Shown here in pieces: positions 19,736-31,260 of a DNA stretch of 64,000 nucleotides. This DNA is from Ichthyophis bannanicus (Eukaryota; Chordata; Amphibia; Gymnophiona; Ichthyophiidae): contig CM066032.1 in the NCBI GenBank assembly GCA_033557465.1, forward strand, positions 57,014,955-57,078,954, given 5' to 3'. The translations under genes were made by a program, and so were the position numbers. Under the pieces are notes generated by a model. That model was not told the origin of the DNA. It saw only the letters and a program-made list of their open reading frames with translations, and made no database searches. How positions within the stretch are numbered: position 1 is the stretch's first letter; every line of letters begins with the position of its first letter.

Positions 19736-21740
19736 TCGAAAGGGAGACTATGATAAAATGAGGAAAATAGTTAAGAAAAAACTAAAAGGAGCTGTTGCGA
19801 AGGTTAAAGACTTATATCAAGCTTGGGTGTTGTTGAAAAATACTATCTTGGAAGCCCAGACCAGCTGTATTCCACGCTTTAAGAAAAGTGGAAGGAAGTC
19901 CAAAAAACTGCCAACATGGTTTAAAGGGGAGGTCAGAGAGGCTGATGTTGCCAAAAAAGCATCTTTCAGGAAATGGAAAAAAGAGCCAAACGACGAAACC
20001 TGGAAGCAGCACAAGCACTCACAGGTCAAATGCAAGGCATTGATAAAGAAGTCAAAGGGAGAATTTGAGAAGAAGCTTGCTGCGGAAGCAAAAACACGAA
20101 ATAACGATTTTTTCAAGTACATTCGTAGCAAAAAACCTGTGAGAGAGTCGGTTGGACCATTAGATGATAGAAGAGTTAAAGGGGCACTAAGAGGCGACAA
20201 GGAGATAGCGGAGAGACTGCATGAATTCTTTCCTTCGGTCTTTACTTAGGAAGATGTAGGGATGTTACCCATGACTGAAGTGGTATTTAAAGGTGCGGAA
20301 GAATTGAAGGAAATATCGATACATCGGGAAGATGTATTACAACTATTAGATAAACTGAAGAGTAGCAAATCACCTGGGCCGGATGGTATACATCCAAGAG
20401 TGTTGAAAGAACTGAAATATGAGATTGCAGACCTGCTATTAGTAATCTGTGAACTATCATTAAAATCATCTCTAATACCTGAAGAGTGGAGGATCGCCAA
20501 TGTAACACCAATTTTTAAAAAGGGTTCCAGGGGTGATCCGGGAAACTACAGACCGGTGAGCCTCAGGTCAGTACCAGGAAAAATGGTAGAAACCATCATA
20601 AAGAATAAAATTACTCAGCATGTAGATAGTCATGGCCTAATGGGAGACAGCCAACATGGCTTTAGACAAGGAAGATCTTGTCTTACTAATCTGTTATGTT
20701 TTTTTGAAAGTGTGAATAAACAGGTGGACAAAGGTGAGTCGGTTGATATAGTGTATCTGGACTTTCAGAAAGCCTTTGACAAGGTCCCTCATCAGAGACT
20801 TTTGGAAAAACTAAAGAGTCATGGGATAGGAGGCAGTGTACTACTGTGGATGAAGAACTGGTTAAAAGATGGAAAGCAGAGGTTTGGGCTAAATGGCCAA
20901 TTTTCCCAATGGAGAAAGGTGAATAGTGGTGTACCTCAGGGATCTGTGCTGGGTCTGCTGCTTTTTGACATATTCATAAATGACCTGGAAAGTGGAATAA
21001 CGAGTGAGGTTATCAAATTTGCAGATGACACAAAACTATTTAAAGTTGTTAAAACCCAAGAGGATTATGGAAAATTGCAAGGGGATCTTGATAAATTGGA
21101 AGACTGGGCATCAAAATGTCAGATGAAATTTAATGTGGACAAGTGCAAAGTTATGCACCTAGGGAAGAACAACCCAAACTATGGTTACACAATGCAAGGT
21201 TCCACATTAGGAACCACCACCCAGGAAAAAGATTTAGGCGTCATTGTGGATAACATGTTAAAACCCTCGGCCCAGTGTGCAGCGGCAGCCAAGAGAGCAA
21301 ATAGAATGCTAGGTATCATAAGGAAAGGAATGGAAAATAAAACAAAAGATATTATAATGCCTCTATACCGTGCCATGGTGAGACCGCACCTTGAATATTG
21401 TGTGCAATTCTGGTCACCGTATCTTAAAAAGGATATAGCGTTATTGGAAAAGGTTCAGAGAAGAGCCACCAAAATGGTAAAGGGAATGGAAGGATACTCC
21501 TATGAAGAAAGGCTAAAAAGGTTAGGGCTCTTTAACCTGGAAAAGTGACTGCTGAGGGGAGATATGATAGAAGTCTATAAATTAATGAACAGAGTGGAAC
21601 TGGCAAATGTAGATCGATTGTTTACGTTATCAGAATATAGAAAGACTAGGGGACATGCAATGAATGTACATGGTAAACTATTTAAGACTAATAAAAGAAA
21701 ATATTTTTTCACTCAACGTGTAATCAAACTCAGGAATTTG
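19736..21740 (+). pseudogene. CR1-A ORF2 (linker and reverse transcriptase)
   Basis: Plus-strand frame starting in the linker between endonuclease and RT (KKLKGAVAKVKDLYQAW) with the whole RT: YRPVSLRSVPGKMVE, QHGFRQGRSCLTNL, IVYLDFQKAFDKVPH (motif A), SGVPQGSVLGLLLFDIF (motif B), IKFADDTKLF (catalytic FADD) and YCVQFWSPYLKKDI. ORF1 and the endonuclease are missing: the 5' repeat array is joined directly to the linker at about 19736, an internal deletion. Only two in-frame stops occur, TAG at 20247 and TGA near 21546. The end of the ORF is interrupted at about 21741 by an unrelated insert and the 3' UTR resumes at 22078. Confidence 0.9.
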
Positions 21741-22077
21741 TTACTTTTTTTTTTTTATTATTTAAGGTCTTTTAATCATGTACAATAACCAAATCAGAAT
21801 AAGACAGATTACTGATGTTATACATAATAAAGAACATAATCAGCACAAGAGTGAACAAAGCAAAATGTAATACAGCAGATGTTACAGTCCACATCACGGG
21901 AGCTAACCGTTGATAAAATAACAAAAATAGAAAATGTAGAAACCAAGTCAATTGACCACATATTAGGAGGAAACAACTACGCTATGAGACCCAAATGAAC
22001 CCTGCTTGTCAACCAAAAATCTTTCCAAATGTGAAATCTCGAGAAAAACAAAAGAAGCGCCCTCATAAAAAAAAGGT
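21741..22077 (-). mobile_element. Insert with poly(T) start, probably a reverse-oriented retroposed fragment
   Basis: Between CR1-A codons at 21740 and its 3' region at 22078 lies about 335 bp beginning with a run of 13 T, AT-rich and free of motifs I recognise. The T run reads as a poly(A) tail on the minus strand, which suggests an L1-mobilised insertion. The right end is CATAAAAAAAAGG. The source is unidentified. Confidence 0.5.
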
Positions 22078-22290
22078 TTGGACAAGTTCCTGGAGGAAAA
22101 GTCCATAAACCATTATTAAGAAGGGACCCAGGATATCAATGCTTGACCCAGTACAAGCATTGCGGAACCTGTGTCTTTTGGGGAAACTGCTAGGTACGTA
22201 CGACCTAGATTGGCTACTGTTTGAAACAGGATACTGGGCTTGATGGACCTTGGTCTGAGCCAGTATGGCATATCTTATGTTCTTATGTTC
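22078..22290 (+). repeat. CR1-A 3' end with ATGTTCTT tail
   Basis: GTTTGGACAAGTTCCTGGAG through GGGCTTGATGGACCTTGGTC and CCAGTATGGCATATCTTATG, ending in the short TTCTTATG repeat typical of CR1 3' tails. The same 3' end is found at 30331-30508, 31081-31260 and 34030-34130. Confidence 0.85.
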
Positions 22291-22292
22291 GT

Positions 22293-22519
22293 ATGACTAT
22301 ATCCCTGTAGTTCTCGTCTGTGTACCTCTCTGTCTTTCTTATGTTTTCCAAGTCTGCTACTCTAGCCTCTAGAGAACGGACTCGTTCCCTGAGAGCAAAG
22401 AGCTCCTTGCACCTAGTGCACACGTAAGACCTCTCACCAACTGGGAGAAAATCATACATGTGACACTCAATGCAAAAGACCGGAAAGCCCCCATCTTGCT
22501 GCTGGACTGCTGTCTGCAT
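22293..22519 (-). pseudogene. CR1 ORF1 N-terminus (zinc-binding plus coiled coil)
   Basis: The minus-strand frame starts with ATG (MQTAVQQQDGGFPVFC) and carries FCIEC and VCTRCKEL, two C-x2-C pairs, then a heptad-like stretch ELFALRERVRSLEARV. A metal-binding N-terminus followed by a coiled coil is the start of CR1 ORF1. It ends abruptly at 22293, where the 3' tail of the plus-strand CR1 begins, so only the first 70 or so codons remain. Confidence 0.75.
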
Positions 22520-23255
22520 CTTAGTTTTAAGTTTTTGTTTAGATCTTTAAGTTCTTTACTTCCTAAGGGTTGCTATGGATATTTATACTAATAAAATTGT
22601 ACCTAATACGTTTAATATACCTTGCTCACCTGAAGCTTAATTAATCTCAGGTCCTTAGTGTATGACTGATTTGGGTAACGAGCTGCACCTGAGAGCACCC
22701 CCTGTCTTTTAAGATGTGTAAGTACCTATAAAGCTACGATTATCCCAGTGGTGGGTGGGTGTGGGGAGGGAGGGAGGGAAATAACACTTATTAAAAGAGG
22801 GTTGCTACACAGTACCCTGTCCTGTGCTGCTGAGGTAAGCTATATTCTTATTTGATTTTAAATTTTAAATTATAGCTCTTTGCTGCTGCTAGGCTCTAAC
22901 TTATTATGAAATTTAAACTACAAGCTCTCTGCTGGGTTCTAAATTTAACTAGAAAGCTCTCTTCTGTGTTTTAAATTTAAACTAAAAGTACTTTGCTGAT
23001 GCTAGGCCCTGAGTGACTATTACATTTAAACTACAAGCTCTCTGCTGGGTATGATATGTAACCAGAAAGTTCTCTTCTGTGTTTTGAATTTAAACTTAAA
23101 CTGCTGATACTAGGCCCTGACTGATTTAACAAAAAATAGTGGGTTCACAGATTAATTAGCTTTAATACAAAGAATTCCTTACAGAAAATTCCCAGAAGTA
23201 TATACTCACAATTGCAGATATCTCTCCAGAAGTAACAGTCCCCTTTTGTAGTCCT
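22520..23255 (-). promoter_or_regulatory. CR1 5' leader of the minus-strand copy
   Basis: Upstream of the ORF1 start. The part 22780-23255 matches, inverted, the 792-bp unit at 17724-19735 (including the TTGCTACACAGTACCCTGTC block, three 110-bp subunits and AGTATATACTCACAATTGC). It links the repeat unit to CR1 ORF1 in its natural order and shows that one unit suffices in this copy. The part 22520-22780 is leader without a recognised motif. Confidence 0.7.
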
Positions 23256-23261
23256 GCAAGA

Positions 23262-26200
23262 CACCATAAACATGTGCAATACCTAGAGCAGAGTTTCCCA
23301 AATGCAGTCCTGGAGGGCCAAAAACCATTCAGGTTTCATGCTGTCCCTAATAAAGATGCCTGAGCTGCATTTCTATGCGCAGCCCCATGGTATGCAAATG
23401 TATCTCATGCATATTCATTAGGGACAGCATGAAAACCCGAACAGTTTTTGGCCCACTAGGACCGGAGTTGGGAACCTCTGCCCTAAAGCAGCAGCTAACA
23501 GGGGCAGAAACACCTGCACCCACAGGCTCCATTATCCAAAGCCTCATGAAGAGGCAGGATGTTGGGCCCTGTGCACAGCAGCATCTCCCAATACTAGCAC
23601 TTGCATACCTTAGAAATGCCGCCCTAAACCTGGGAATAGGTTACAAATGTATCAAAAGGTTGCTATGATGAATGTCAAATAGCAATTCCTAATTCAGCAC
23701 AATTTGCTGATTGAGCTGCATCATAGCAACCTTTCTGATGTCTGTGGAGTGTGTTTCATTTCTGGTTTCTGACAGTTTTTACCACCCCGGGGAGTGACCC
23801 CAACAGTATTGCGTACCATAGCCATGCCTGCACTGTGCCCAGGACTGGTGCGGTGGCCAGGTCTGCCAAAAACCTCTTTATTTGCACAATGCTGGCATAG
23901 GTTTGGGAGTGTGTGTCTGTCTATCCACCACTGCACCTAATGATCTATGCCCAGCACCCTTGATAAGAGAAATGCGTGTTGAACTAAGCCAGTTTATGAG
24001 AAAAATCCTGAATCAATCACTCTCGACGGGATCCTTTCTGCAAAAATTACAAAACACATCCATCAGACCGTTACTGAAAAACAACAAGATGGACCCATCG
24101 AAAGTCAAATCCTACAGGCCAATATCAAGTATACCACTGCTGGCCAAAATAATCAAAAAAGTTGTACTACAGCAAATCCAACACCATATTTATACCGAAG
24201 CACCACTGGACCCAGCCCAACATGGATTCAGGGAAGCACACGGTGTTGAAACTCTTCTTGCCACCCTCTTCAATACCTTAATCTCAGGAATCAACAACGT
24301 TCGACAGGGCTTTGCCCTCATCTTTTTAGATATTGCAGCAGCTTTCGACTCTGTGAGCCATGAGATACTAATAGAACGTCTCAAGGAAAAGGGACTACGA
24401 GACACTGCCTTAAACTGGTGCAAGTCTTACCTGTCCAACAGATGGCAATACGTGAGGACAGACACTACAACCTCAGAACCATTCCTACAAAAACAAGGCA
24501 TGCCCCAGGGTTCATCACTATCAGCATTAATGTTTAATATCTACATGCAGCCGATCTGTGATCTAATCCAATCATTCAATGTCCACTGTCTAGCTTACGC
24601 AGATGATATCCTTCTATTCATGCCATTTTCAACTGACCACCCAGACTTCTCCCCACTAACAAGATGCTTCAATGCAGTTGCTGACTGGCTACACACACAA
24701 AACCTTTGGATCAACCACAATAAGACAGATGTCCTCTTCATCACGAGGAACCAAGGTTTCACCCCACCATCCTCATTAAAAGTCAAGAACGCAGAATTGA
24801 TAACTAAATCCACAATCCGATACCTCGGTATCACACTGGACCAAAGGCTTGATATGAAAACGCACATAAAAAACACTGTAAAATCAATATATTACAAAAT
24901 ACGGACACTCCAACAACTACGAACTCTACTTGACCCCAGTGACTTCAGAACAATATACCAAGCCCTTGTACTTCCACACTTTGATTACGCCAATGTTATA
25001 CTATATGGGCTCCCACAGGCAACGCTACATCCGCTCCAACTTGCAATGAACACAGCTGCAAGAGTACTAGTTGGTGTTTCAAGAACAGACCACATCACAC
25101 CAATTCTGAAGAATCTACACTGGCTACCCATCCAGGCCAGACTAACCTACACGATTTTAATCCTGACCTTCAAAGCCCTAAACAACCATCCCCCTACATC
25201 TATTAGCGAGATGATCCACATTACACCCCCAAACAGAACCAGAAGATCTGTGACTGTGAACACCTTGATAATCCCATAAGAAATGACAATGTGCACAAAA
25301 GCAACATCCAACAGGACCTTCATGATATATGCACCCAGAGCATGGAATGCCCTCCCCACAGACATGAGAGTTATTAACAACCTAACTCAATTCAGGAAGG
25401 CACTGAAGCATCACCTCTTCATAAGACACTACCCAGAAACCAGCTACAGCCACCAACCAAAGGTCACCCACAATAAACACCCAAAACCCCTCAACGAATA
25501 GACTTCAGCCTGAAAACAGACATCAATGTAAATAAAATGTAGAAAAGTTTCCCCTGTTTAAGCCAAGTTCCATACCCTGTTCATTGTAAATACCATGCGG
25601 CCCACAGCATGGTATATTGTTTGTTTAATCAATGTACACCGCACTGATATGAATAGCGCAGTATATAAGAGAAGTTAAATAAATAAATAAATCCAGTGTG
25701 TGGTGGCTGCCAACACCTTACTCAGCTCACACTGCTTGCACTGTTTCCAGTGTTAGCCTGCCAATGTGCATAATTAGGAGCAAGGTACTGTGGGTATAGC
25801 CCGAACAGGATGGCCTGGGCAGGATGCATCTGCACAGGGCATAGGGCAATGGCTAGGACATTGTAGTGCCTGGCCACCACGTGCATGGACAGGGTGGCCA
25901 CAGCATGTCCTGCTGGGAGGTCACTCTCACCCTGATTGAGCAGTGACCACAGCATGGCTAGGTTGCCCCATAGTGCTATATACTTTCTCTCTCAAGTGAT
26001 ATTTATGGGTTCTCTTTTCTGGGACTCAATCACTGACTTATCTGCTTGGTGGGTGTGCTCACATCCCAGTTTTGGGTACACACATCTTCTTCAGGAACAT
26101 GCACTATGGACTAGCTAGCAGACTGTCTGCAGTTAGTATGTGTATGGCTGGAGCACTGTGCTTGCTGCTGGAGAATGTCAGATGGAGGTGGGGGGCAGCT

Positions 26201-27003
26201 GAGCATTTCCAGGCCTACTGTCTTTCTGCCATTGCCTTATGGCTGTGTACAGATCTGCATTGATGGTGTTGTAGGGTGTCTGTTTTCCAGCAGGACGGGG
26301 TTAATGGTTCTCTCTACTGCCACCACTGCAGGGCAGGTAGAATGTGGATCTGTTGGTGAGAGATCCTGGTTCCCATGCTGGGCCCCAAAGGGCAGATTGG
26401 GTGGTGGTATATAATCTGCCTTTTGGTTCAAACACCACCCCCACATCATGCAACCATGGCACCAACACAGGATATGTGCTATTCTGGGTCCATCACAGCC
26501 CATAAGGTTTAGATGTGACTGAGAAATACAGATGTATCCTAGGTGTGTCTGCAGGAACTACCTATCACACACACTGGCACTGATGGGGACCTGCAGCATG
26601 GCCTATTCCGACCATAAAAGGTGCTGTGGACCTGGTGCTGGGTGCCCCACCTCACCCTCAGGGTGAGCACAGTACATGCACAATGTGCAGGTCTGTAGCT
26701 TATCTGTGCCAGTAACACATACAGTCAGTTCCCCCTATCAGGCCAAGATGCTGTGGGGGTGCATACCCCATCTTGTGATCATCTGTAGACTTCTGATCTG
26801 CATGTGCAGTGCATCATGGGTATGGGTGGGTTAACCCTATCCTGGTAACCACAGCAGACAGTTTGTGTGGTGACCTGCAGTCCTTCTGTAGCCAGCCAGG
26901 GGTTTGTTGAATAGCTATAGAGCTGTAGCCCACTGATTACTTCACTGCCTATGGAGCCAGAAGTCATGGGGTTTATCCCACAGTGGGGGTTCTTTGATAG
27001 GCC
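23262..27003 (-). mobile_element. TIR element copy C (interrupted, 5' end lost)
   Basis: Reverse-oriented copy of the element at 98-4124: ATGCAAAT palindrome (23287-23480), hairpin (23657-23735), the segment to 23934, then after an L2 insertion (23935-25690) the short ORF (25722-25955), the block at 26140-26900, and a tRNA-like head (26925-26985) just before an L2 3' tail at 27004. The palindromic core and the terminal repeat are missing beyond that point. Confidence 0.7.
23935..25690 (+). pseudogene. L2-C: 5'-truncated L2 with nearly intact RT
   Basis: The plus-strand frame encodes the RT from SIRPLLKNNKMDPSK onward: SYRPISSIPLLAKI, ALIFLDIAAAFDSVSHE (motif A), GMPQGSSLSALMFNIY (motif B, with Met in place of the usual Val), AYADDILLFMPF (catalytic), and LHWLPIQARLTYTILIL. 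One TAA at 25277-25279 breaks the frame, and the last 74 codons (RAWNALPTDMRVINN, KHHLF) continue in the same frame to 25501. The 3' UTR ends with the GCACTGATATGAATAGCGC hairpin and AATAAATAAATAAAT. It is inserted in copy C of the TIR element with CCA at both edges. Confidence 0.9.
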
Positions 27004-27250
27004 TAACTGAGGCATTTTTATTTATATTCCATGCTATTCTGCATCAGTGTGGTTTATTTATTTTTATTTTATTTATTTATTTTATTTATTTCAATTTCTT
27101 ATATACCGCGCTATTTACAATCAGCGCGGTTTACAGAGAACCAAAGACCAGAACAACAGGCTGTTCGGTATTACATATAACAGGAAGATAAACTTGGATA
27201 AGATAAACTTGGATAATATGGGGGAACTATATACATAGAATACACAGGTA
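27004..27250 (-). repeat. Short L2 3' end
   Basis: The plus strand shows TTTATTTATTTTATTTATTT, then ATATACCGCGCTATTTACAA and TCAGCGCGGTTTACAG, the inverse of the tail hairpin of L2-A and L2-C. Only the last 200 or so bases of the LINE are present. It truncates the tRNA-like head of TIR copy C. Confidence 0.75.
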
Positions 27251-27750
27251 CACTACCAAAAAACTGCCTCCAATTTTGCAACTGATTCCTATAGATTTTG
27301 GGGTGCTGAATCCAGGAAAAATAGCCAAAATGTTCCATCACGTCACGTTTTCTTGCAAAATTAGATTTCTTACCCATATAAGGAATGTTCACATAATTTC
27401 TTTTTAGTCGACTGCAGTTTATTTTCTTGGCCCAAAATAGAGGTTGTAATGGTTAACTAACTAGAAACACTCCCTCATGATATTTTAGAGTGTTTTGTAT
27501 TCATTTTATACATTAACAGGACAATTGGGAGGCGGGGGGCTAAATCCAGTACTCGCGCTGGCGCATGTTCTTTCCTGTTCGCCTCGCCTCGTTCGCTCGC
27601 TCGCTCAAACATGGTGGTTGCGACATGAACGTTCCTGTCAAATTTCAGTTTCTTGTAAGTTCATTATTACCTTTTGTTTGCTCAGTCGTAATCCAGCTTT
27701 ATTCCGAAGTGGTTCACTACAGTTGTAGTTTGCAGTGCTGTGTATTTGTG
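27251..27750. other. Non-coding stretch upstream of the zinc-finger protein gene
   Basis: The first part is AT-rich and unrecognised. From about 27525 it becomes CpG-rich (GCGCTGGCGCATG, CGCCTCGCCTCGTTCGCTCG) and could be a promoter or 5' UTR of the following reading frame. CTTGTAAGT at 27653-27661 looks like a splice donor. No gene is supported here. Confidence 0.4.
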
Positions 27751-29085
27751 ATGGCTCACAGAGCCAGAGGTTGCGTCAACTCTCCGGACAGTTTTTGTTT
27801 ATTTGTGGGGAATATACCGTGAAAAAGCGGCAGAGGAACATTTCTGCATTTATTAAAAAAGTATATTTCGCCTATTTCGGTTTGAAGTTAGGCGATCAAG
27901 ACAAACCGTGGGCTCCTCACAAAGTGTGCAAGACATGTGAGGAAGATCTACGCTTATGGAGGAAAGGTAAAAAACAAGCATTTCGTTTCGGAATACCTAT
28001 GATGTGGCGTGAACAAAGAGACCACAGCAGTGACTGCTATTTTTGCTCTTGCATTGTGAAGGGATACAACTTAAAAAATAAGAATGTAATAAGTTACCCC
28101 AACCTTCCCTCAGCAATTAGGCCTATGCCTCATAGCAACGAAGTACCTGTGCCTGAACCACCAAAATCTTTGGATCATATTTGTGTGGACGGTTCTGATC
28201 ATGATGAGACTCATCAGATGGCTTTTCCCGATGAGTCCAGTACTTCCGAGGTTGAAACTGAACCAGATCCGAAATCTGAACTTTTCTCTCAAGCTGAATT
28301 GAATGATTTAGTCCGGGATTTAGGACTCCCAAAAGATGCTGCCCAACTGCTAGGTTCTCGGCTTAAACAGAAAAATCTATTGTCACCAGGAACAACTTTT
28401 TATTGGTACCGCAACCGCGAGACACAATTTTTGAAGTATTTCAGCAAAGAGGAAGATTTGGTATTTTGCAACGATATATACGGAGTGATGGAAAAGTTTA
28501 AACTCAAGTATGATCCTGCTGAATGGCGGCTGTTCATTGATTCGTCAAAAGACAGCATAAAAGGTGTTCTTCTTCATAATGGCAACACATTCGCTTCAGT
28601 TCCTATTGCTCACTCTGTTATTCTCCAAGAAAAATATGAGAATTTGGCCCTGATTCTTCAGAAGATTCGTTATGATGAGCATAAGTGGATGATTTGTGGA
28701 GACTTTAAAATTCTATCCATGCTATTAGGGCAGCAATCCGGTTTCACCAAATATCCCTGCTTCCTTTGCTTGTGGGATAGCCGGGCCCGCGACCTACACT
28801 GGGGGAAAAAAGACTGGCCAATTCGGGAGTATTTGAGACCCGGTGAGAAAAATGTTCTTCATGAGAGCTTGGTACCTCGTGATAAAATTCTATTACCACC
28901 TCTCCACATTAAGTTGGGTCTCATTAAGCAATTCATCAAGTCCCTTCCAAAAGATGGTGAGTGCTTTCGGTACCTTTGCTCAAAGTTCCCCCGACTTTCT
29001 GAAGCAAAGCTAAAGGAAGGAGTGTTTGTTGGCCCTGATATAAGGAAACTCATTTCAGATGGAGCATTCACTGAAACAATGTCTG
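27751..29085 (+). pseudogene. Transposon-associated protein with N-terminal zinc-binding region, truncated
   Basis: The likely start is ATG at 27751 (MAHRARGCVNSPDSFC). A one-base loss at about 27795-27806 puts the rest in another frame beginning ICGEYTVKKR. The N-terminus has C-x2-C pairs (FC..IC across the frameshift, VCKTC, CYFC) spaced like a ZAD or treble-clef finger, and YPNLPSAIRPMPHS follows. The body contains LNDLVRDLGLPKDAAQLLGS, FYWYRNRE, EWRLFIDSSK, HKWMICGDFK, LLGQQSGFTKYPCFLCLWDS and LLPPLHIKLGLIKQF. I remember this arrangement as a widely dispersed, mostly unnamed protein family of metazoan genomes that behaves like transposon-derived sequence; I cannot name it. The C-terminal part, expected to follow SDGAFTETMSE, is missing because a CR1 joins at about 29085. 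Confidence 0.7.
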
Positions 29086-30508
29086 AGAAAAATGGTAGAA
29101 ACCATCATAAAGAATAAAATTACTCAGCATGTAAATAGTCATGACCTAATGAGAGACAGCCAACATGGCTTTAGACAAGGAAGATCTTGTCTTACTAATC
29201 TGTTATGTTTTTTTGAAGGAGTGAATAATCAGGTGGACAAAGGTGAGTCGGTTGATATTGTGTATCTGGACTTTCAGAAAGCCTTTGACAAGGTCCCTCA
29301 TGAGAGACTTTTGGCAAAACTAAAGAGTCATGGGATAGGAGGCAGTGTACTGTTGTGGATCAGGAACTGGTTAAAAGATAGAAAGCAGAGGGTAGGGCTA
29401 AATGGCCAATTTTCCCAATTGAGAAATGTGAATAGTGGTGTACCCCAGGGATCTGTGCTGGGTCCACTGCTTTTTGACATATTCATAAATGACCTGGAAA
29501 GTGGAATAACGAGTGAGGTTATCAAATTTGCAGATGACACAAAACTATTTAAAGTTGTTAAAACCCAAGAGGATTGTGGAAAATTGCAAGAGTATCTTGA
29601 TAGATTGGAAGACTGGGCATCAAAATGGCAGATGAAATTTAATGTGGACAAGTGCAAGGTTATGCACCTAGGGAAGAACAACCCAAACTATGGTTACACG
29701 ATGCAAGGTTCCACATTAGGAACCTCCACCCAGGAAAAAGATTTAGGCGTCATTGTGGATACCATGTTAAAACCCTCGGCCCAGTGTGCAGCGGCGGCCA
29801 AGAGAGCAAATAGAATGCTAGGTATGATAAGGAAAGGAATGGAAAATAAAACAAAGGATATTATAATGCCTCTGTATCGTTCCATGGTGAGACCGCACCT
29901 TGAATATTGTGTGCAATTCTGGTCGCCGTATCTTAAAAAGGATATAGCGATTTTAGAAAAGGTTCAGAGAAGAGCCACCAAAATGGTAAAGGGGATGGAA
30001 GGATACTCCTATGAAGAAAGGCTAAAAAGGTTAGGGCTCTTTAACCTGGAAAAGAGACGGCTGAGGGGAGATATGATAGAAGTCTATAAATTAATGAACG
30101 GAGTGGAACGGGTAAACGTAGATCGATTGTTTACCTTATCAGAATATAGAAAGACTAGGGGACATGCAATGAAGCTACAGGGTAAACTATTTAAGACTAA
30201 TAGAAGAAAATATTTTTTCACTCAACGTGTAATCAAACTCTGGAATTTGTTACTGGAGGATGTAGTAAAGGCTGTTAGTGTAGCTGTGTTTAAAAAGGTT
30301 TGGACAAGTTCCTGGAGGAAAGGTCCATAAACCATTATTAAGAAGGGACCCAGGATATCAATGCTTGAACCAATACAAGCATTGTGGAACCTGTGTCCCT
30401 TGGGGAAACTGCTAGGTACATATGATCTAGATTGGCACCTGTTGGAAACAGAATACTGGGCTTGATGGACCTTGGTCTTACCCAGTATGGCATATCTTAT
30501 GTTCTTAT
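29086..30508 (+). pseudogene. CR1-B: 5'-truncated CR1 with open reverse transcriptase frame
   Basis: Starts inside the RT at MVETIIKNKITQHV and keeps an open frame to 30330: QHGFRQGRSCLTNL, IVYLDFQKAFDKVPH, SGVPQGSVLGPLLFDIF, IKFADDTKLF (catalytic), YCVQFWSPYLKKDI, and the C-terminal EKRRLRGDMIEVYKLMN block. One A is missing near 30290 in the codons before the stop, so the last residues are shifted relative to the copies at 30568 and 30868. The 3' tail ends TTATGTTCTTATG. The 5' junction shares GAAAAATGG with the interrupted gene, a microhomology typical of 5' truncation. Confidence 0.9.
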
Positions 30509-30510
30509 GA

Positions 30511-31260
30511 GATATAATAGAAGTCTATAAATTAATGAACGGAGTGGAACGGGTAAACGTAGATTAATTGTTTACGTTATCAGAATATAGAAAGACTAGG
30601 GGACATGCAATGAAGCTACAGAGTAAACTATTTAAAACTAATAAAAGAAAATATTTCTTCACTCAACGTGTAATCAAACTCTGGAATTTGTTACCGGAGG
30701 ATGTATTAAAGGCTGTTAGTGTAGCTGGGTTTAAAAAAGGTTTGGAAAAGTTCCTGGAGGAAAGGTCCATAAACCATTATTAAGAAGGGACCCAGGATAT
30801 GTTCTTATGAGATATAATAGAAGTCTATAAATTAATGAACGGAGTGGAACGGGTAAACGTAGATTGATTGTTTACGTTATCAGAATATAGAAAGACTAGG
30901 GGACATGCAATGAAGCTACAGGGTAAACTATTTAAAACTAATAAAAGAAAATATTTCTTCACTCAACGTGTAATCAAACTCTGGAATTTGTTACCGGAGG
31001 ATGTATTAAAGGCTGTTAGTGTAGCTGGGTTTAAAAAAGGTTTGGAAAAGTTCCTGGAGGAAAGGTCCATAAACCATTATTAAGAAGGGACCCAGGATAT
31101 CAATGCTTGAACCAATACAAGCATTGTGGAACCTGTGTCCCTTGGGGAAACTGCTAGGTACGTATGAGCTAGATTGGCCACTGTTGGAAACAGAATACTG
31201 GGCTTGATGGACCTTGGTCTGACCCAGTATGGCATATCTTATGTTCTTATGTTCTTATAT
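30511..31260 (+). repeat. Tandem duplication of the CR1 3' end (300-bp unit)
   Basis: GATATAATAGAAGTC starts at 30511 and again at 30811, exactly 300 bases apart. The two units are nearly identical (TAATTG against TGATTG after GTAGAT) and both carry the same 71-codon C-terminal CR1 frame (GLEKFLEERSINHY). The first unit lacks most of the 3' UTR, joining CCCAGGATAT directly to GTTCTTATG. The second runs through the full 3' UTR to the tail at 31260. Confidence 0.9.

Noticed and set aside
22293..23255. Twin-priming inversion of one CR1
   Set aside because: In twin priming the inverted 5' part lies upstream of the 3' part; here it lies beyond the 3' tail, so two separate insertions or a rearrangement fit better.
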